A stretch of 64,000 nucleotides of DNA from Arthrobacter sp. ISL-65 (GCF_018613795.1 NZ_JAGGPN010000031.1:1-64000); one strand, 5' to 3'; positions 1 to 9,391 are shown, numbered from the stretch's first letter. The notes: generated by a model not told the origin, from the sequence alone. Numbers and translations: made by a program.

Positions 1-13
1 CCACAATCCTCAC

Positions 14-60
14 AGACACTTAAGCCCCCGGACCGCAGGGCCATAAGTGTCCGTTCGCGC
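14..60. repeat. Hairpin plus one copy of the AAGTGTCCGTTCGCGC intergenic repeat
   Basis: GACACTTA at 15-22 is the reverse complement of TAAGTGTC at 44-51, and the sequence continues into CCGTTCGCGC. The same unit occurs three times in tandem at 33331-33416. It sits just downstream of the acyl-CoA dehydrogenase stop on the minus strand, so it may also act as that operon's terminator. Confidence 0.55.
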
Positions 61-69
61 TCAGAACCG

Positions 70-1287
70 TCAGGTGATTGCGGAGACGCCCGTGACTGCG
101 CGGCCCACGATCAACGTGTTGATCTCGTACGAGCCCTCGTAGGTGTAAATCGCCTCGGCGTCAGCGAAGATCTTGGCCATCCGGTAGTCCGTGACGATGC
201 CGTTGCCGCCCAGAATGGACCGGCCCATCGACACGGTTTCGCGCATCCTCGCCGACGTGTACGACTTGGCCAGCGCCACCTGCGCCATCCCGGCACCCTG
301 CTCCTGCAGCTGCGCGATCCGGGCCATCATGCCCATGCTCGCGACGGCGTTGCCCAGCATGGACACCAGCTGCTGCTGGATGAGCTGGAACCTCGCCAGC
401 GGACGGCCAAACTGGTGGCGTTCGACGGCGTACTGCCGGGCGACGTCGAACGCCGCCAGCTGCTGCCCCACGGCCTGCCACGCGACCATGATGCGCGAGC
501 CGCGGAGCAGTTCGTTGGTGTCTTCGAAGCTGCTGATGCCGGCAAAGCGGTCGGTCTCGGCAACCCGCACGTTGTCGAAAACAATGTCGGCGTTTTGCAC
601 GGTGCGCAGCGCGATCTTATTCTCGATCCGGCTGCGGCTCACTCCGGGCAGGCTGGCGTCTACGATGAAGCCGCGGACCGCGCCGTCGGCTTCGTCCCGG
701 GCCCACACCAGCATGTAATCGCAAAACGTCCCGTTGCCGATCCACCGCTTGGCGCCGTTCAGCACCCAGCCGTCCCCGGCGGCGTCGGCCACTCCCGTGC
801 GGCTCGATATCCGGCGCGCCCGCGTCTCCATGCCGCCGGCGACGTCGGAGCCGTGGCCCGGTTCGGTCAGGGCAAACGCACCCGTGGTCCTGAGGTTCGA
901 GGCGTCGTCGAGATACCGGTTCCGCTGGTCCCCGGAGCCGAAGCGGTAGAGCGACTCGACGAAGAGGTCGTGGTGGACCAGGAAAAACGTGGCGATCGAT
1001 GTGTCAACGCGCGTCATCTCCGCGATCACCAGTCCAGCGAACAGGTGGCTGTAGCCGCGCTGGGCGGGCGTGCTCAGCTCCAGGGCGGCCAGCTTGGGGA
1101 GGATGTGCGCCGGAAATTCGGCCTTGTTCCACCAGTCCCCCGCAAACGGCGCTATCTCCGCGGCCAGGAAGTCCCGCAGTTCGCCCAGCTTGCGCTGCTC
1201 GGAGGCGCTGAGCAACGACTCGTAGCCGAAAAAGTCAGCGCTGGGCAGGGAGTCCACGGCGGATATCGCCTGCGCGGTGCCGGTCAC
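70..1287 (-). CDS. Acyl-CoA dehydrogenase family protein
   Basis: FAD-dependent flavoprotein of 405 aa, the usual length for the family, predicted to oxidise an acyl-CoA thioester in the cytoplasm. The FAD/substrate motif [13 protein letters not shown] and a [11 protein letters not shown] segment lie in the first half. Near the C-terminus [15 protein letters not shown] carries the probable catalytic base Glu384, placed as in glutaryl-CoA dehydrogenase and plant short-chain acyl-CoA oxidase. The start is GTG, overlapping the TGA of the upstream SDR gene in a GTGA junction, so the two are translationally coupled. Pairing with an HSD10-like SDR suggests two steps of a beta-oxidation or branched-chain acyl-CoA route. 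Substrate is not deducible. Confidence 0.88.
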   Translation of the reverse strand: MTGTAQAISAVDSLPSADFFGYESLLSASEQRKLGELRDFLAAEIAPFAGDWWNKAEFPAHILPKLAALELSTPAQRGYSHLFAGLVIAEMTRVDTSIATFFLVHHDLFVESLYRFGSGDQRNRYLDDASNLRTTGAFALTEPGHGSDVAGGMETRARRISSRTGVADAAGDGWVLNGAKRWIGNGTFCDYMLVWARDEADGAVRGFIVDASLPGVSRSRIENKIALRTVQNADIVFDNVRVAETDRFAGISSFEDTNELLRGSRIMVAWQAVGQQLAAFDVARQYAVERHQFGRPLARFQLIQQQLVSMLGNAVASMGMMARIAQLQEQGAGMAQVALAKSYTSARMRETVSMGRSILGGNGIVTDYRMAKIFADAEAIYTYEGSYEINTLIVGRAVTGVSAIT

Positions 1288-2114
1288 TTCGGGCCCATCC
1301 GGATGGCGCCGTCGAGGCGGATGGTTTCGCCGTTGAGCATGGCATTCTCCACGATGTGCGCGGCTAGGTTTGCATACTCGGCGGGCCGGCCCAGGCGGGA
1401 CGGGTGCGGCACCTGCCGGCCCAGTGACTCCTGCGCCTCCTGCGGCAGCCCGGCCATCATCGGGGTCTCGAAAATCCCGGGTGCGATGGTCACCACCCGG
1501 ATGAGGGATCGGGCCAGTTCGCGGGCCAGAGGCAGGGTCATGGCGGCCACGCCGCCCTTGGATGCAGCGTATGCAGGCTGGCCGATCTGCCCGTCGAACG
1601 CGGCTACTGAGGCGGTGTTGATGATGACGCCGCGTTCCTCTCCGCCAAGCTCGGTGACAGCAGGCTCAGTGGCGGCCATCGCGGCGGCGGCCAGCCGGAC
1701 CACGTTGAAGGTCCCCACCAGGTTGATCTGGATGACGCGGTGGAAGGTCTCCAGCGGCAGCACGCCGTCGCGCCCCAGGACCTTGCCCGGCGTGGCGATG
1801 CCGGCGCAGTTCACCACGATCCGCAGCGGTCCCATCCCGACGGCGGCGTCCACAGCGGCCTGCACCTGATGCTCGCTGGTCACGTCCGCAGGAACGAAAA
1901 CCGCTTTGGGGGCTGCCACCTCGCGGCCTGAAGCGATGCCCGCAAGGTTCTGCGGGCCGGCCGCATTCAGCTCGTCGGCGTACGCGGCACCGGCCGAGGT
2001 GCCGAGGTCGGCGAGAACCACAGAGGCGCCGGCATTGAACAGTCGTCGTGCCGTGGCGGCGCCCAGGCCGGATGCACCGCCCGTGATGAGCGCGACGGAA
2101 CCCTCAATTTCCAT
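1284..2114 (-). CDS. Short-chain dehydrogenase/reductase, 3-hydroxyacyl-CoA dehydrogenase (HSD10)-like
   Basis: 276-aa classical SDR. The N-terminal Rossmann motif TGGASGLGA (residues 11-19) is followed by Asp36 at the end of beta-2, which predicts NAD preference. The NCAG motif is at 102-105 and the catalytic set is Ser169, Tyr182, Lys186 (YAASK). The overall pattern resembles type II 3-hydroxyacyl-CoA dehydrogenases (HSD17B10), which oxidise 3-hydroxyacyl-CoA or 2-methyl-3-hydroxybutyryl-CoA. A strong AAGGAGG lies 5 bases upstream of the ATG. It is first in the operon with the acyl-CoA dehydrogenase, which it overlaps by 4 bp. The specific acyl substrate is inference. Confidence 0.85.
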   Translation of the reverse strand: MEIEGSVALITGGASGLGAATARRLFNAGASVVLADLGTSAGAAYADELNAAGPQNLAGIASGREVAAPKAVFVPADVTSEHQVQAAVDAAVGMGPLRIVVNCAGIATPGKVLGRDGVLPLETFHRVIQINLVGTFNVVRLAAAAMAATEPAVTELGGEERGVIINTASVAAFDGQIGQPAYAASKGGVAAMTLPLARELARSLIRVVTIAPGIFETPMMAGLPQEAQESLGRQVPHPSRLGRPAEYANLAAHIVENAMLNGETIRLDGAIRMGPK

Positions 2115-2171
2115 ACATCCTCCTTGATGCGGAACCGGTCGATGCGGATCCGGATCCCGGCCGCGAACGTT

Positions 2172-2189
2172 AGTTAGTGAATGTTAACT
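2172..2189. promoter_or_regulatory. Candidate operator between SDR operon and GH76 gene
   Basis: AGTTAGTGAATGTTAACT has 5-bp inverted arms (AGTTA at 2172-2176, TAACT at 2185-2189) in an AT-rich island inside GC-rich sequence, about 60 bp upstream of the SDR start. It could bind a TetR- or FadR-type regulator of the acyl-CoA operon. No regulator gene is adjacent. Confidence 0.3.
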
Positions 2190-2221
2190 GAAATGGGCGG
2201 CGGATGCATCCCGCCCCGCCC

Positions 2222-2270
2222 GGCTCGCCACGCTGGCGGGTCGCCAGTCTGGCGGTTCGCTAGGCTGGCC
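2222..2270 (+). repeat. Three imperfect 16-17 bp tandem repeats before the GH76 start
   Basis: Units 2222-2238, 2239-2254 and 2255-2270 share the pattern GG-TCGCcan-CTGGCG. They run to within 2 bases of the GH76 ATG and leave no recognisable Shine-Dalgarno sequence. Confidence 0.5.
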
Positions 2271-2272
2271 GA

Positions 2273-3529
2273 ATGATCCAGCCAGATGCTGACGCCACCC
2301 CAGATGCCGTCCCCGCCGCCGCAACGGCCTGGGCAGAGCGGGCCGACGAGGCCGCGCGGTCGGTGACGCACCTGTTCGGCCAGCGGCTGTTCTTCCTGCC
2401 GGGGACGCACCTCGCAGCCACCGCCCGCCCCTCCGGCCGCATCGAAAACCTCCGCCGCCCGTGGCACTACTGGTGGCAGGCGCATTACCTGGACTGCCTC
2501 GTGGACGCAGGCTTTCGCGAACTCGGGAGGGCGGGGCGGCCGCCGGAAAAGTTCGACGGCGGCACCCGCCCCAGTGCGGGCCAGCTCGCTTCGCGGCTGG
2601 TCACCGGCATCCGGCTGCGGAATTTCCTGACGCTCGTCAACCATTACTACGACGACATGGCCTGGCTGGCCCTGTCCACACTCCGGCTGGAGCGGCTGGC
2701 CGAGGAGAGCCGCCGTCCCAGCCCCCGGCGGCAGGAGAGGATCCGCAAGAGCCTGACGCTGCAGTTCGACTCGGCATCCACCGACGACCTGGGCGGCGGC
2801 ACGTTCTGGAGCACCCAGCGGGACTTCAAGAACACCCCGGCCACGGCACCGGTGGCGCTCTACTATGCACGCACGGGCAACGTCGCCAAGGCGCAGGCCC
2901 TGCTCGACTGGCTGGATGCGCGGCTGTTCGACTCCACCCGCGGCCTCTACCTGGACGGAATCCGGGTCCGCAGCACCGGGGAGACGGTGCTGGAGGACGC
3001 CATCTACACCTACAACCAGGGGCCCGTCCTCGGCGCCCTGCTGGAGCTCGGCGGCACCGCCAATCTGGAACGCGCATCGACCGTGGTGCGGGCAGTGGCA
3101 GCGCACCTCACCGTGCCGGAGGACGGCGGCACTGCCACCGGCGGCCCCGCGCCCAGCAGCATTCTCCGCTGCGACGGTACAGGCGACGGCGGGCTGTTCA
3201 CCGGCATCCTCGCCCGCTACCTGGCACTCGCCGCCAACGACCAGCGGCTGCCGCAGGACGTCCGGACCACTGCCGCCGGGCTGGTCACCGGCACAGCCGG
3301 GGCCCTCTGGGCTGGCCGCCGGCTGATCGCGGCGGGCGAACCGCTGGCCCGCCACGGACGGGCCGGCGAACCGGTGTTCTCCTTCGAACCCCGGCGGCCG
3401 GCGAGCGACACATACCCACTGGGTGCCGCCGTCGAACTTTCCACCCAGCTTCAGGCCTGGATGGCACTGGAGGCGGCGGCGTCAGTGGCGGCGGCTTCAG
3501 CAACGGCGGCCAAGGGAAGCGCCAATTAG
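2273..3529 (+). CDS. Glycoside hydrolase family 76 protein (alpha-1,6-mannanase-like)
   Basis: 418 aa. The tandem aspartates of GH76 are visible as YYDDMAWL (Asp127, Asp128), followed by the family's aromatic and Asn-rich repeats such as YTYNQGPVLGALLEL and GDGGLFTGILARY. GH76 enzymes are (alpha/alpha)6-barrel endo-alpha-1,6-mannanases or transglycosidases. There is no signal peptide: the N-terminus is acidic and Ala/Pro-rich, so the protein should be cytoplasmic, unlike most characterised GH76 enzymes. It probably acts on an imported or endogenous alpha-mannoside. It is monocistronic, with the iron box of the next operon beginning about 60 bp after its stop. Confidence 0.82.
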   Translation: MIQPDADATPDAVPAAATAWAERADEAARSVTHLFGQRLFFLPGTHLAATARPSGRIENLRRPWHYWWQAHYLDCLVDAGFRELGRAGRPPEKFDGGTRPSAGQLASRLVTGIRLRNFLTLVNHYYDDMAWLALSTLRLERLAEESRRPSPRRQERIRKSLTLQFDSASTDDLGGGTFWSTQRDFKNTPATAPVALYYARTGNVAKAQALLDWLDARLFDSTRGLYLDGIRVRSTGETVLEDAIYTYNQGPVLGALLELGGTANLERASTVVRAVAAHLTVPEDGGTATGGPAPSSILRCDGTGDGGLFTGILARYLALAANDQRLPQDVRTTAAGLVTGTAGALWAGRRLIAAGEPLARHGRAGEPVFSFEPRRPASDTYPLGAAVELSTQLQAWMALEAAASVAAASATAAKGSAN

Positions 3530-3584
3530 GACACGCAACAGTTTCGTAATTGATGTGATCCTCATCACTTAAAGCCCTTGTCGC

Positions 3585-3613
3585 TTGGTACTTAGGTTTG
3601 GCTAACCTACAGT
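3585..3613 (+). promoter_or_regulatory. Promoter with DtxR/IdeR iron box for the iron ABC operon
   Basis: TTAGGTTTGGCTAACCTAC at 3592-3610 matches the actinobacterial DtxR/IdeR consensus TTAGGTTAGGCTAACCTAA at 17 of 19 positions. A plausible promoter is TTGGTA (3585-3590), 17-bp spacer, TACAGT (3608-3613), which puts the iron box in the spacer and -10, a typical repressing position. Expression should rise under iron limitation. Confidence 0.85.
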
Positions 3614-3692
3614 TTTTCGAGTGAGCTTTGCCTTACTTCCCCAGCTCACAGAGGGCCTTGCCCACGAGACTTTTGCAGAAAGAAGCACCCCG

Positions 3693-4739
3693 ATGAAGAT
3701 CCGCATTAAAGCGCTGGCCGGCATCGCGATCGCCGCCACCGCAGCCCTTGGCCTCTCGGCCTGCGGCTCCAACACCTCCCCCGCTGCCTCGTCCTCGGCT
3801 GACGCGTCCAAGGGCGAGATCACGGTCTACAACGCCCAGCACGAAAGCCTCACCAAGGAATGGGTGGACGCTTTCACCGCGGAAACCGGCATCAAGGTGA
3901 CGCTCCGCCAGGGTGACGACACCGAGATGTCCAACCAGATCGTCCAGGAAGGCGCAGCCTCACCGGCGGACGTCTTCCTTACCGAGAATTCCCCCGCAAT
4001 GGCGCAGGTGGAGAACGCCGGCCTGTTCGCCGACGTCAACAAGGACACGGTGGCCCAGGTTCCGGCGGAGTTCCGCCCCAGCACCAACAAGTGGACCGGC
4101 ATTGCCGCCCGCTCCACCGTCCTGGTTTACGACAAGAACAAGTTGAGCGAGGACAAGCTGCCGAAGTCCATGCTGGACCTGGCCAAGCCGGAGTGGAAGG
4201 GCAAGTGGGCAGCCTCCCCGAGCGGCGCCGACTTCCAGGCCATCGTCTCCGCCCTCGTTGAGCTCAAGGGCGAAGCCGCTGCCGAGGCATGGCTGAAGGG
4301 CATGAAGGAAAACTTCACCGCCTACAAGGGCAACAGCACCGCCATGAAGGCAGTGAACGCCGGCGAGGTCGATGCCGCGCTGATCTACCACTACTACTAC
4401 TACGGCGACCAGGCGAAGACCGGCGAGAACTCCAAGAACGTCACGCCGTACTACTTCAAGAACCAGGACCCGGGCGCGTTCCTGTCCGTCTCCGGCGGCG
4501 GCGTGCTGAAGTCCTCGAAGAACGCTGAGAACGCCCAGGCCTTCCTGAAGTTCATCACCGGCAAGAAGGGCCAGGAAGTCCTGCAGAAGGGCACGTCCTT
4601 CGAGTACGCCATCGCTTCCGGCGTCCCCGCCAACGAGAAGCTGGTTCCCGTCAAGGAACTTGCCGCTCCCACCGTGGACCCGGCCAAGCTGAACTCCGAG
4701 AAGGTCACCGAGCTGATGACCAAGGCAGGACTGCTCTAA
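3693..4739 (+). CDS. Iron(III) ABC transporter substrate-binding lipoprotein
   Basis: 348 aa from the ATG at 3693, preceded by AGAAAG. An upstream in-frame ATG at 3621 would place 24 odd residues before the signal peptide, so I reject it. The signal peptide ends in the lipobox LSAC with Cys24. The mature protein is an FbpA/FutA-type class II binding protein: ITVYNAQHESLTKEW opens the fold, and the Tyr-rich stretch ALIYHYYYYGDQ has the tyrosines expected for ferric-ion binding. It is first gene of a three-gene operon behind an iron box, which independently supports iron as the ligand. It delivers Fe3+ to the permease encoded 4 bp downstream. Confidence 0.92.
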   Translation: MKIRIKALAGIAIAATAALGLSACGSNTSPAASSSADASKGEITVYNAQHESLTKEWVDAFTAETGIKVTLRQGDDTEMSNQIVQEGAASPADVFLTENSPAMAQVENAGLFADVNKDTVAQVPAEFRPSTNKWTGIAARSTVLVYDKNKLSEDKLPKSMLDLAKPEWKGKWAASPSGADFQAIVSALVELKGEAAAEAWLKGMKENFTAYKGNSTAMKAVNAGEVDAALIYHYYYYGDQAKTGENSKNVTPYYFKNQDPGAFLSVSGGGVLKSSKNAENAQAFLKFITGKKGQEVLQKGTSFEYAIASGVPANEKLVPVKELAAPTVDPAKLNSEKVTELMTKAGLL

Positions 4740-4743
4740 TTCT

Positions 4744-6336
4744 GTGACCACGCAAGTATCGGCACCGGAGATATCCGGAAGCACGACGACGGCGGGCCGG
4801 GGCAAGCGCCCCCGCCCGCCTTTCGGCGTTTCCGCGGTAGGCGTCATGGCGGTGCTGATCGCCCTGTTCGCACTCGTCCCCCTCGGCTACGTCGCGGTGA
4901 TGACCGCGGCCACGGGCTGGGACACCGCCTTTGAACTGATCGTGCGCCCGCGCGTCGGCGAGCTGCTGCTCAACACCGTGCTCCTGACCGTGCTCACGGT
5001 GCCGCTGTGCCTCATCCTGGGCGTGGGCGGCGCGTGGCTCGTGGAACGCACCACGCTGCGCGGGCAGAAGGTGTGGGCGGTGCTGCTCGCGGCGCCGCTG
5101 GCCATCCCTGCCTTCGTCAACAGCTACGCGTGGGTCTCCGCCGTGCCGTCCCTGCACGGGCTGTTTTCCGGCGTGCTCATCGCCACGCTCTCCTACTTCC
5201 CGCTGGTTTACATTCCCGCCGCCGCGACGCTGAGCCGGCTGGATCCCGCCGTGGAGCAGTCGGCTGCGTCCCTCGGCCTGGGGGCCTGGCGGGCGTTTTT
5301 CCGGGTGGTCCTGCCGCAGCTCCGGATCGCGATGACCGGCGGCGCGCTGCTGGTGGCACTGCATCTGCTGGCCGAGTACGGCGCCTTCGCGATGATCCGC
5401 TTTGACACGTTCACCACGGCCATCATGGTGCAGTACCAGTCCACGTTCAACGGCGCCGCAGGCACCATGCTGGCCAGCGTGCTGGTGTTCTTCTGCCTCC
5501 TCCTGCTCCTGGTCGAGGTGCGCAGCCGCGGCACCGCCCGGTACGCCCGCGTGGGGTCCGGCGCGCAGGCCAAAGCCCTGCGCCTGCCGCTTCACGTCTA
5601 CCAGGTACCGGCCCAGCTGGCCCTGCTCGGCCTGACCCTGCTTGCCTTCGGGCTGCCGCTGCTGTTCGTGCTGCGCTGGATCATTGCCGGCGGTGCTGAC
5701 ATCTGGGCGGCTGACGAATTCGTTCCGGCGCTGTGGCAGACCCTGCTGTACGGGCTGGCCGGCGCGGCGGCCACCACCGTTGTCGCCTTCCCCATGGCGT
5801 ACCTGGCCGTTCGGCATGCCAGCTGGTTCAGCAAGGCCCTGGAACTCTCCAACTACGTCACCAGCTCCATGCCGGGCATCGTGGTGGCCCTGGCCTTCGT
5901 CACCGTCAGCATCCGGTTGGTCCCGGGCATCTACCAGACAGCCGGCGTCCTGGTGGCCGCCTACATCCTCCTGTTCCTGCCGCGCGCGCTGGTCAACATC
6001 CGTGCCGGCCTGGCCCAGGCACCCAAGGAATTGGATGAGGCGGCCCAGGCCCTGGGCACGCCTCCGCTGCTGTCCTTCATCCGCGTGACGCTCCGGCTCA
6101 CCGCCCCCGCTGCGGCCGGCGGGGCGGCGCTCGTCTTCCTTGGCATCGCCAACGAGCTGACCGCCACGCTGCTGCTCTCCCCCAACGGAACCCGGACCCT
6201 GGCCACCGAGTTCTGGAGCAAGAGCAGCGAAATCGACTACGCCGGCGCGGCGCCGTACGCCCTGCTCATGATCGTGATCTCGGCGCCCATGACCTATTTG
6301 CTCTTCCAGCAGTCCAAGAAAGTAGCGGGACAGTGA
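4744..6336 (+). CDS. Iron(III) ABC transporter permease, fused two-domain type
   Basis: 530 aa with about 12 transmembrane segments, the length of FbpB-type permeases in which two permease domains are fused. Two EAA loops are visible: EQSAASLGLGAWRAFFRVVL in the first half and DEAAQALGTPPLLSFIRVTL in the second. These contact the ATPase subunit. The start is GTG, 4 bp after the binding-protein stop. The 3' end overlaps the ATPase start by 4 bp (GTGA). It forms the membrane channel of the ferric-iron importer. Confidence 0.92.
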   Translation: MTTQVSAPEISGSTTTAGRGKRPRPPFGVSAVGVMAVLIALFALVPLGYVAVMTAATGWDTAFELIVRPRVGELLLNTVLLTVLTVPLCLILGVGGAWLVERTTLRGQKVWAVLLAAPLAIPAFVNSYAWVSAVPSLHGLFSGVLIATLSYFPLVYIPAAATLSRLDPAVEQSAASLGLGAWRAFFRVVLPQLRIAMTGGALLVALHLLAEYGAFAMIRFDTFTTAIMVQYQSTFNGAAGTMLASVLVFFCLLLLLVEVRSRGTARYARVGSGAQAKALRLPLHVYQVPAQLALLGLTLLAFGLPLLFVLRWIIAGGADIWAADEFVPALWQTLLYGLAGAAATTVVAFPMAYLAVRHASWFSKALELSNYVTSSMPGIVVALAFVTVSIRLVPGIYQTAGVLVAAYILLFLPRALVNIRAGLAQAPKELDEAAQALGTPPLLSFIRVTLRLTAPAAAGGAALVFLGIANELTATLLLSPNGTRTLATEFWSKSSEIDYAGAAPYALLMIVISAPMTYLLFQQSKKVAGQ

Positions 6337-7496
6337 CCGAACAATCCCCGTCCAGGCTTCCGGAACCGCGGATCTCACGGTCCGTGGCGCCAAGCACCAA
6401 CAGCCATCTGGAGATCGAGGCCGTCACCAAGAACTTCGGCTCGCAGGCCGTCCTCAAGGGCGTGAACCTGTCCGTGGCCAAGGGCGGAACCACCGCGATC
6501 GTGGGCCCCTCGGGTTCGGGCAAGACCACCCTGCTCCGGCTGATCGCCGGCTTTGAACACCCGGGCACCGGCAGCATCTCGCTGAACGGTTCCCCCGTGG
6601 CGGGCGACGGCGTATGGAAGCCGGCGCACAAGCGCCACGTCGGCTACGTGGCCCAGGACGGAGCGCTGTTCCCGCACCTGACCGTGGGGCAGAACATCGC
6701 GTTCGGGCTCAGTGCCGCAAAGCTCGACGGCGGCCGCCGCGCGGTTAACGCCCGGGTCAACGAACTCCTCGAAATGGTGTCGCTGGACACGGCCATGGCC
6801 AAGCGCCGGCCGCACCAGCTCTCCGGCGGGCAGCAGCAGCGTGTCGCCCTGGCCCGGGCACTGGCCCGGGAACCCGAGCTCATGCTGCTGGACGAGCCGT
6901 TCTCAGCACTGGACGCCGGACTCCGGGTGGCCACCCGGCGGGCGGTGGCCAAGGTCCTCAACGAGGCCGGCGTGACCACCATCCTGGTCACCCACGACCA
7001 GGCCGAGGCGCTGTCCTTCGCGGACCAGGTGGCGGTCATGCGGGGCGGCAAGCTGGCACAGATCGGCAACCCGTTCGTGGTCTACACCCGGCCGGCGGAC
7101 CGTGCCACGGCCGAATTCCTGGGCGACGCCGTGATCCTCGATGCGTGGATGGAGGGGTCGCTGGCCACCTGCTCGCTGGGCGGGATTCCGGTCCGGCGTC
7201 CGCCCGCGCAGGGCCGCGTGCAGCTCATGCTGCGTCCGGAGCAGATCCGGATCGCCGAGGACGGGCCCATCCGCGGCGTGGTGGTGGATACCGACTACTT
7301 CGGCCCCGAAACCACCGTGCGGCTCAAGCTTGCCGTGCCGCCCAAGCTGGCCGGCGCCATGCCCGACCACCGCTATCCCGGCGGCGGTGAAGTGATCACC
7401 ATCCGGCACTGGAACGCGTCCATCGCCCAGCCCGGCACGGAACTGTGCCTGCGCGTGGTGGGGGAAGCCGTGGCCTTCCCGCTCGAGTCCGACTGA
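6333..7496 (+). CDS. Iron(III) ABC transporter ATP-binding protein
   Basis: 387 aa. Walker A GPSGSGKTT lies near residues 58-66, the ABC signature LSGGQQQR at 163-170, Walker B LMLLDEP at about 183-189, and the switch histidine is in LVTHDQAEA. The C-terminal 120 residues form a TOBE-like regulatory domain (VQLMLRPEQIRI). This matches FbpC/PotA-type ATPases. The GTG start overlaps the permease TGA. It energises the iron importer and completes the operon. Confidence 0.92.
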   Translation: MTEQSPSRLPEPRISRSVAPSTNSHLEIEAVTKNFGSQAVLKGVNLSVAKGGTTAIVGPSGSGKTTLLRLIAGFEHPGTGSISLNGSPVAGDGVWKPAHKRHVGYVAQDGALFPHLTVGQNIAFGLSAAKLDGGRRAVNARVNELLEMVSLDTAMAKRRPHQLSGGQQQRVALARALAREPELMLLDEPFSALDAGLRVATRRAVAKVLNEAGVTTILVTHDQAEALSFADQVAVMRGGKLAQIGNPFVVYTRPADRATAEFLGDAVILDAWMEGSLATCSLGGIPVRRPPAQGRVQLMLRPEQIRIAEDGPIRGVVVDTDYFGPETTVRLKLAVPPKLAGAMPDHRYPGGGEVITIRHWNASIAQPGTELCLRVVGEAVAFPLESD

Positions 7497-7547
7497 CGTT
7501 CCGCTGACGTTTCTGCTGGGCGCCGCTGTTTGAAGGCACCGGTGCGT

Positions 7548-9257
7548 CTAGCGTGCGGTCAGCACGGTGGCGAGCGGGGTGTACTTGAACGACTTCAGCG
7601 TCAGCTTCCCGCCGGCGGTGGCAGCGCTGACCGCCGGCTGGCCGGACCGCGGCAGCACCACCGATGTCAGGGTCTGCTCCCCGCCGTTCACGAAGACCTC
7701 CACCGAGGAATAGTCCACGAAGACGGTCAGGTCCACGCTGCCCCTGCCTGGTGAGCTGCCCTGAGCGCTGCCGCTGCGGGGCGGGCTCTGGGCGCTCCTC
7801 CGCTCGGTGAAGAGAGGTCCAAGGGGTTCGGCGCCCGGCACCACCGCCGCCCGGCTCACCCACGCCGTGCCCGCCTCGAAGTTGTAGCCCACCCTGGCGT
7901 AGTCCGCGCCGCCGCTGCCAAGTTTCAGCAGGGCCTCCGTGCCGTCGTCGCCCGGTGCACGTTCCAGGGTCACATCCAGCCGGTAGGCGCCGCCTGCCGG
8001 CGCGGGAAGCTCGCCGGCGCCCTCCGGGGTCAATGCCCTGCTGCCTGCTGTCTTGGCTTCACCGTCCAGCGCGGACAGGGCCGGGATGGGGGTGGAGACG
8101 AGGGTAGGCCTGCCCTGCACGGTTTTCAGCCGGATGTCCCGGACGATCGAGTCGGCGCCGCCCTGCCAGTCCGTGGTGGGCAGCTGCCGGGCGTACGTCC
8201 AGTTGTTCATCCAGCCGATCGCGTGGCGGGAGGCCATCCGTTCGTTTTCCGGGAGCCGTGGATCGTCCCAGGTGACGGCCGCATAGAAGTCTGCACCGGC
8301 GTCGAGCCACTGGTGTTTGTCATCCGCGGGGGTGAACGTGGTTCCGTCAAAAGTCCCGGTCCAGTAGGCCACCCCGGTGGTCCGGCCTTCCGCGGTGCCG
8401 TTCGCGCTGGCGGCCAGGACCCAGGTGCGTTTGGCGGGGTCGCCGTCGACATCCAGCTGGAAGAGATCCGGGCATTCGAGGATACCCAGGCCTTTCCGCT
8501 CGAAGTCGGACACGTAGCGCCAGTCCTTGAGGTCCTTTGAGGTGTACAGGCCGATCTTCTCTCCCTCGGCCAAAGCCATAACCCACTGTCCGCGGTTCTC
8601 GTCACGGATGATTTTGGGATCGCGCCAGTGCTGGGCGCCGGGGTTCTCCATGACCGGATTGCCGTCGGCGGCCTTGAAGGTGTGGCCCTTGTCCGTGGAG
8701 TAGAACAGGGACTGCCGCTGCACGCCCTTGTCCTGCTGGGTCATGATGGCGACGACGGCGCCCTTGCCGAAGCCGGCGGTGTTGTCCCGGTCCACCACGG
8801 CGCTGCCGGTCTCAATGTCCCCGAGGCCGTTCTTGAACTTCTCGATGGCGACGCCTTCGTCCTTCCAGTGGACCAGATCGGTGCTGGTGACGTGGAACCA
8901 TTCGGTGCCGTTCCCCTCGGGGTGGTCCGCGTTGTAGAGGTAGTAGTAGTGCCATACCTCGTCCAGCAGGAACGGCCGCTGCGGATCGTTCATCCACTCC
9001 TTGGCCGGAGTCAGGTGGTAGGAAGGCCGGAACTGCGAGGCGCCCCCCGGCCTGCTGAACGACTTCGGGGCTTCGCTCTGGGCGCCGCTGCCCTGGTGTC
9101 CGCTGCTTTGGGGTCCGGCGCCGCCCTGCGTTCCGCCGTCGCCCGAACGCCCGGCGAGGCCGATAACCGCTGCCGCGGCCAACACCAGAGCCAGGACCAC
9201 TGCCGCCGCAATCCACCGCCCGCGTGGGCTCAGCGTGCGTAGGGAATACCGCTGCAT
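7548..9257 (-). CDS. Glycoside hydrolase family 32 beta-fructosidase (levanase/exo-inulinase-like)
   Basis: 569 aa. GH32 motifs are all present: WMNDP with nucleophile Asp91, WRDP with transition-state stabiliser Asp213, and ECPD with acid/base Glu261. A C-terminal beta-sandwich follows (SVEVFVNGGEQTLTS). The N-terminus has a basic segment and a hydrophobic helix (about residues 14-36), then a Gly/Ser/Gln-rich linker, so the enzyme is exported or tethered by an uncleaved anchor. No lipobox is seen. It should release fructose from levan, inulin or sucrose outside the membrane. It converges with the iron operon and stands alone, without a sugar transporter beside it. Confidence 0.92.
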   Translation of the reverse strand: MQRYSLRTLSPRGRWIAAAVVLALVLAAAAVIGLAGRSGDGGTQGGAGPQSSGHQGSGAQSEAPKSFSRPGGASQFRPSYHLTPAKEWMNDPQRPFLLDEVWHYYYLYNADHPEGNGTEWFHVTSTDLVHWKDEGVAIEKFKNGLGDIETGSAVVDRDNTAGFGKGAVVAIMTQQDKGVQRQSLFYSTDKGHTFKAADGNPVMENPGAQHWRDPKIIRDENRGQWVMALAEGEKIGLYTSKDLKDWRYVSDFERKGLGILECPDLFQLDVDGDPAKRTWVLAASANGTAEGRTTGVAYWTGTFDGTTFTPADDKHQWLDAGADFYAAVTWDDPRLPENERMASRHAIGWMNNWTYARQLPTTDWQGGADSIVRDIRLKTVQGRPTLVSTPIPALSALDGEAKTAGSRALTPEGAGELPAPAGGAYRLDVTLERAPGDDGTEALLKLGSGGADYARVGYNFEAGTAWVSRAAVVPGAEPLGPLFTERRSAQSPPRSGSAQGSSPGRGSVDLTVFVDYSSVEVFVNGGEQTLTSVVLPRSGQPAVSAATAGGKLTLKSFKYTPLATVLTAR

Positions 9258-9324
9258 GTTCGCCGTTCGTGTTTGGAGTTGGCACCAATTTTAGCGCGGC
9301 CGCCCTTCTCCTTGACCCGGCCAA

Positions 9325-9391
9325 CTGGTTTCGACAGGCTCAACCAGCGGAATGAAGCACCGGGCTCAACCAGCGGGATTCTGCACCGGGC
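9325..9391. repeat. Intergenic GGTTTCGACAGGCTCAACCAGCGG repeat pair (described in parts)
   Basis: The unit GTTTCGACAGGCTCAACCAG begins near 9328, and CTCAACCAGCGG recurs at 9365-9376, each followed by a GCACCGGG tail. CTGGTT (9325-9330) and AACCAG (9342-9347) can pair. The second copy supplies the stop codon and last residues of the YdeI-like gene. From memory, similar units are frequent between genes of Arthrobacter-type genomes. Confidence 0.5.

Noticed and set aside
415..1869. 484-aa plus-strand frame opposite the acyl-CoA dehydrogenase and SDR genes
   Set aside because: Antisense shadow of two genes with complete catalytic motifs.
4705..6393. 562-aa minus-strand frame opposite the iron permease
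   Set aside because: Shadow frame with Gln/Arg/Gly-rich composition, opposite a clear membrane protein gene.
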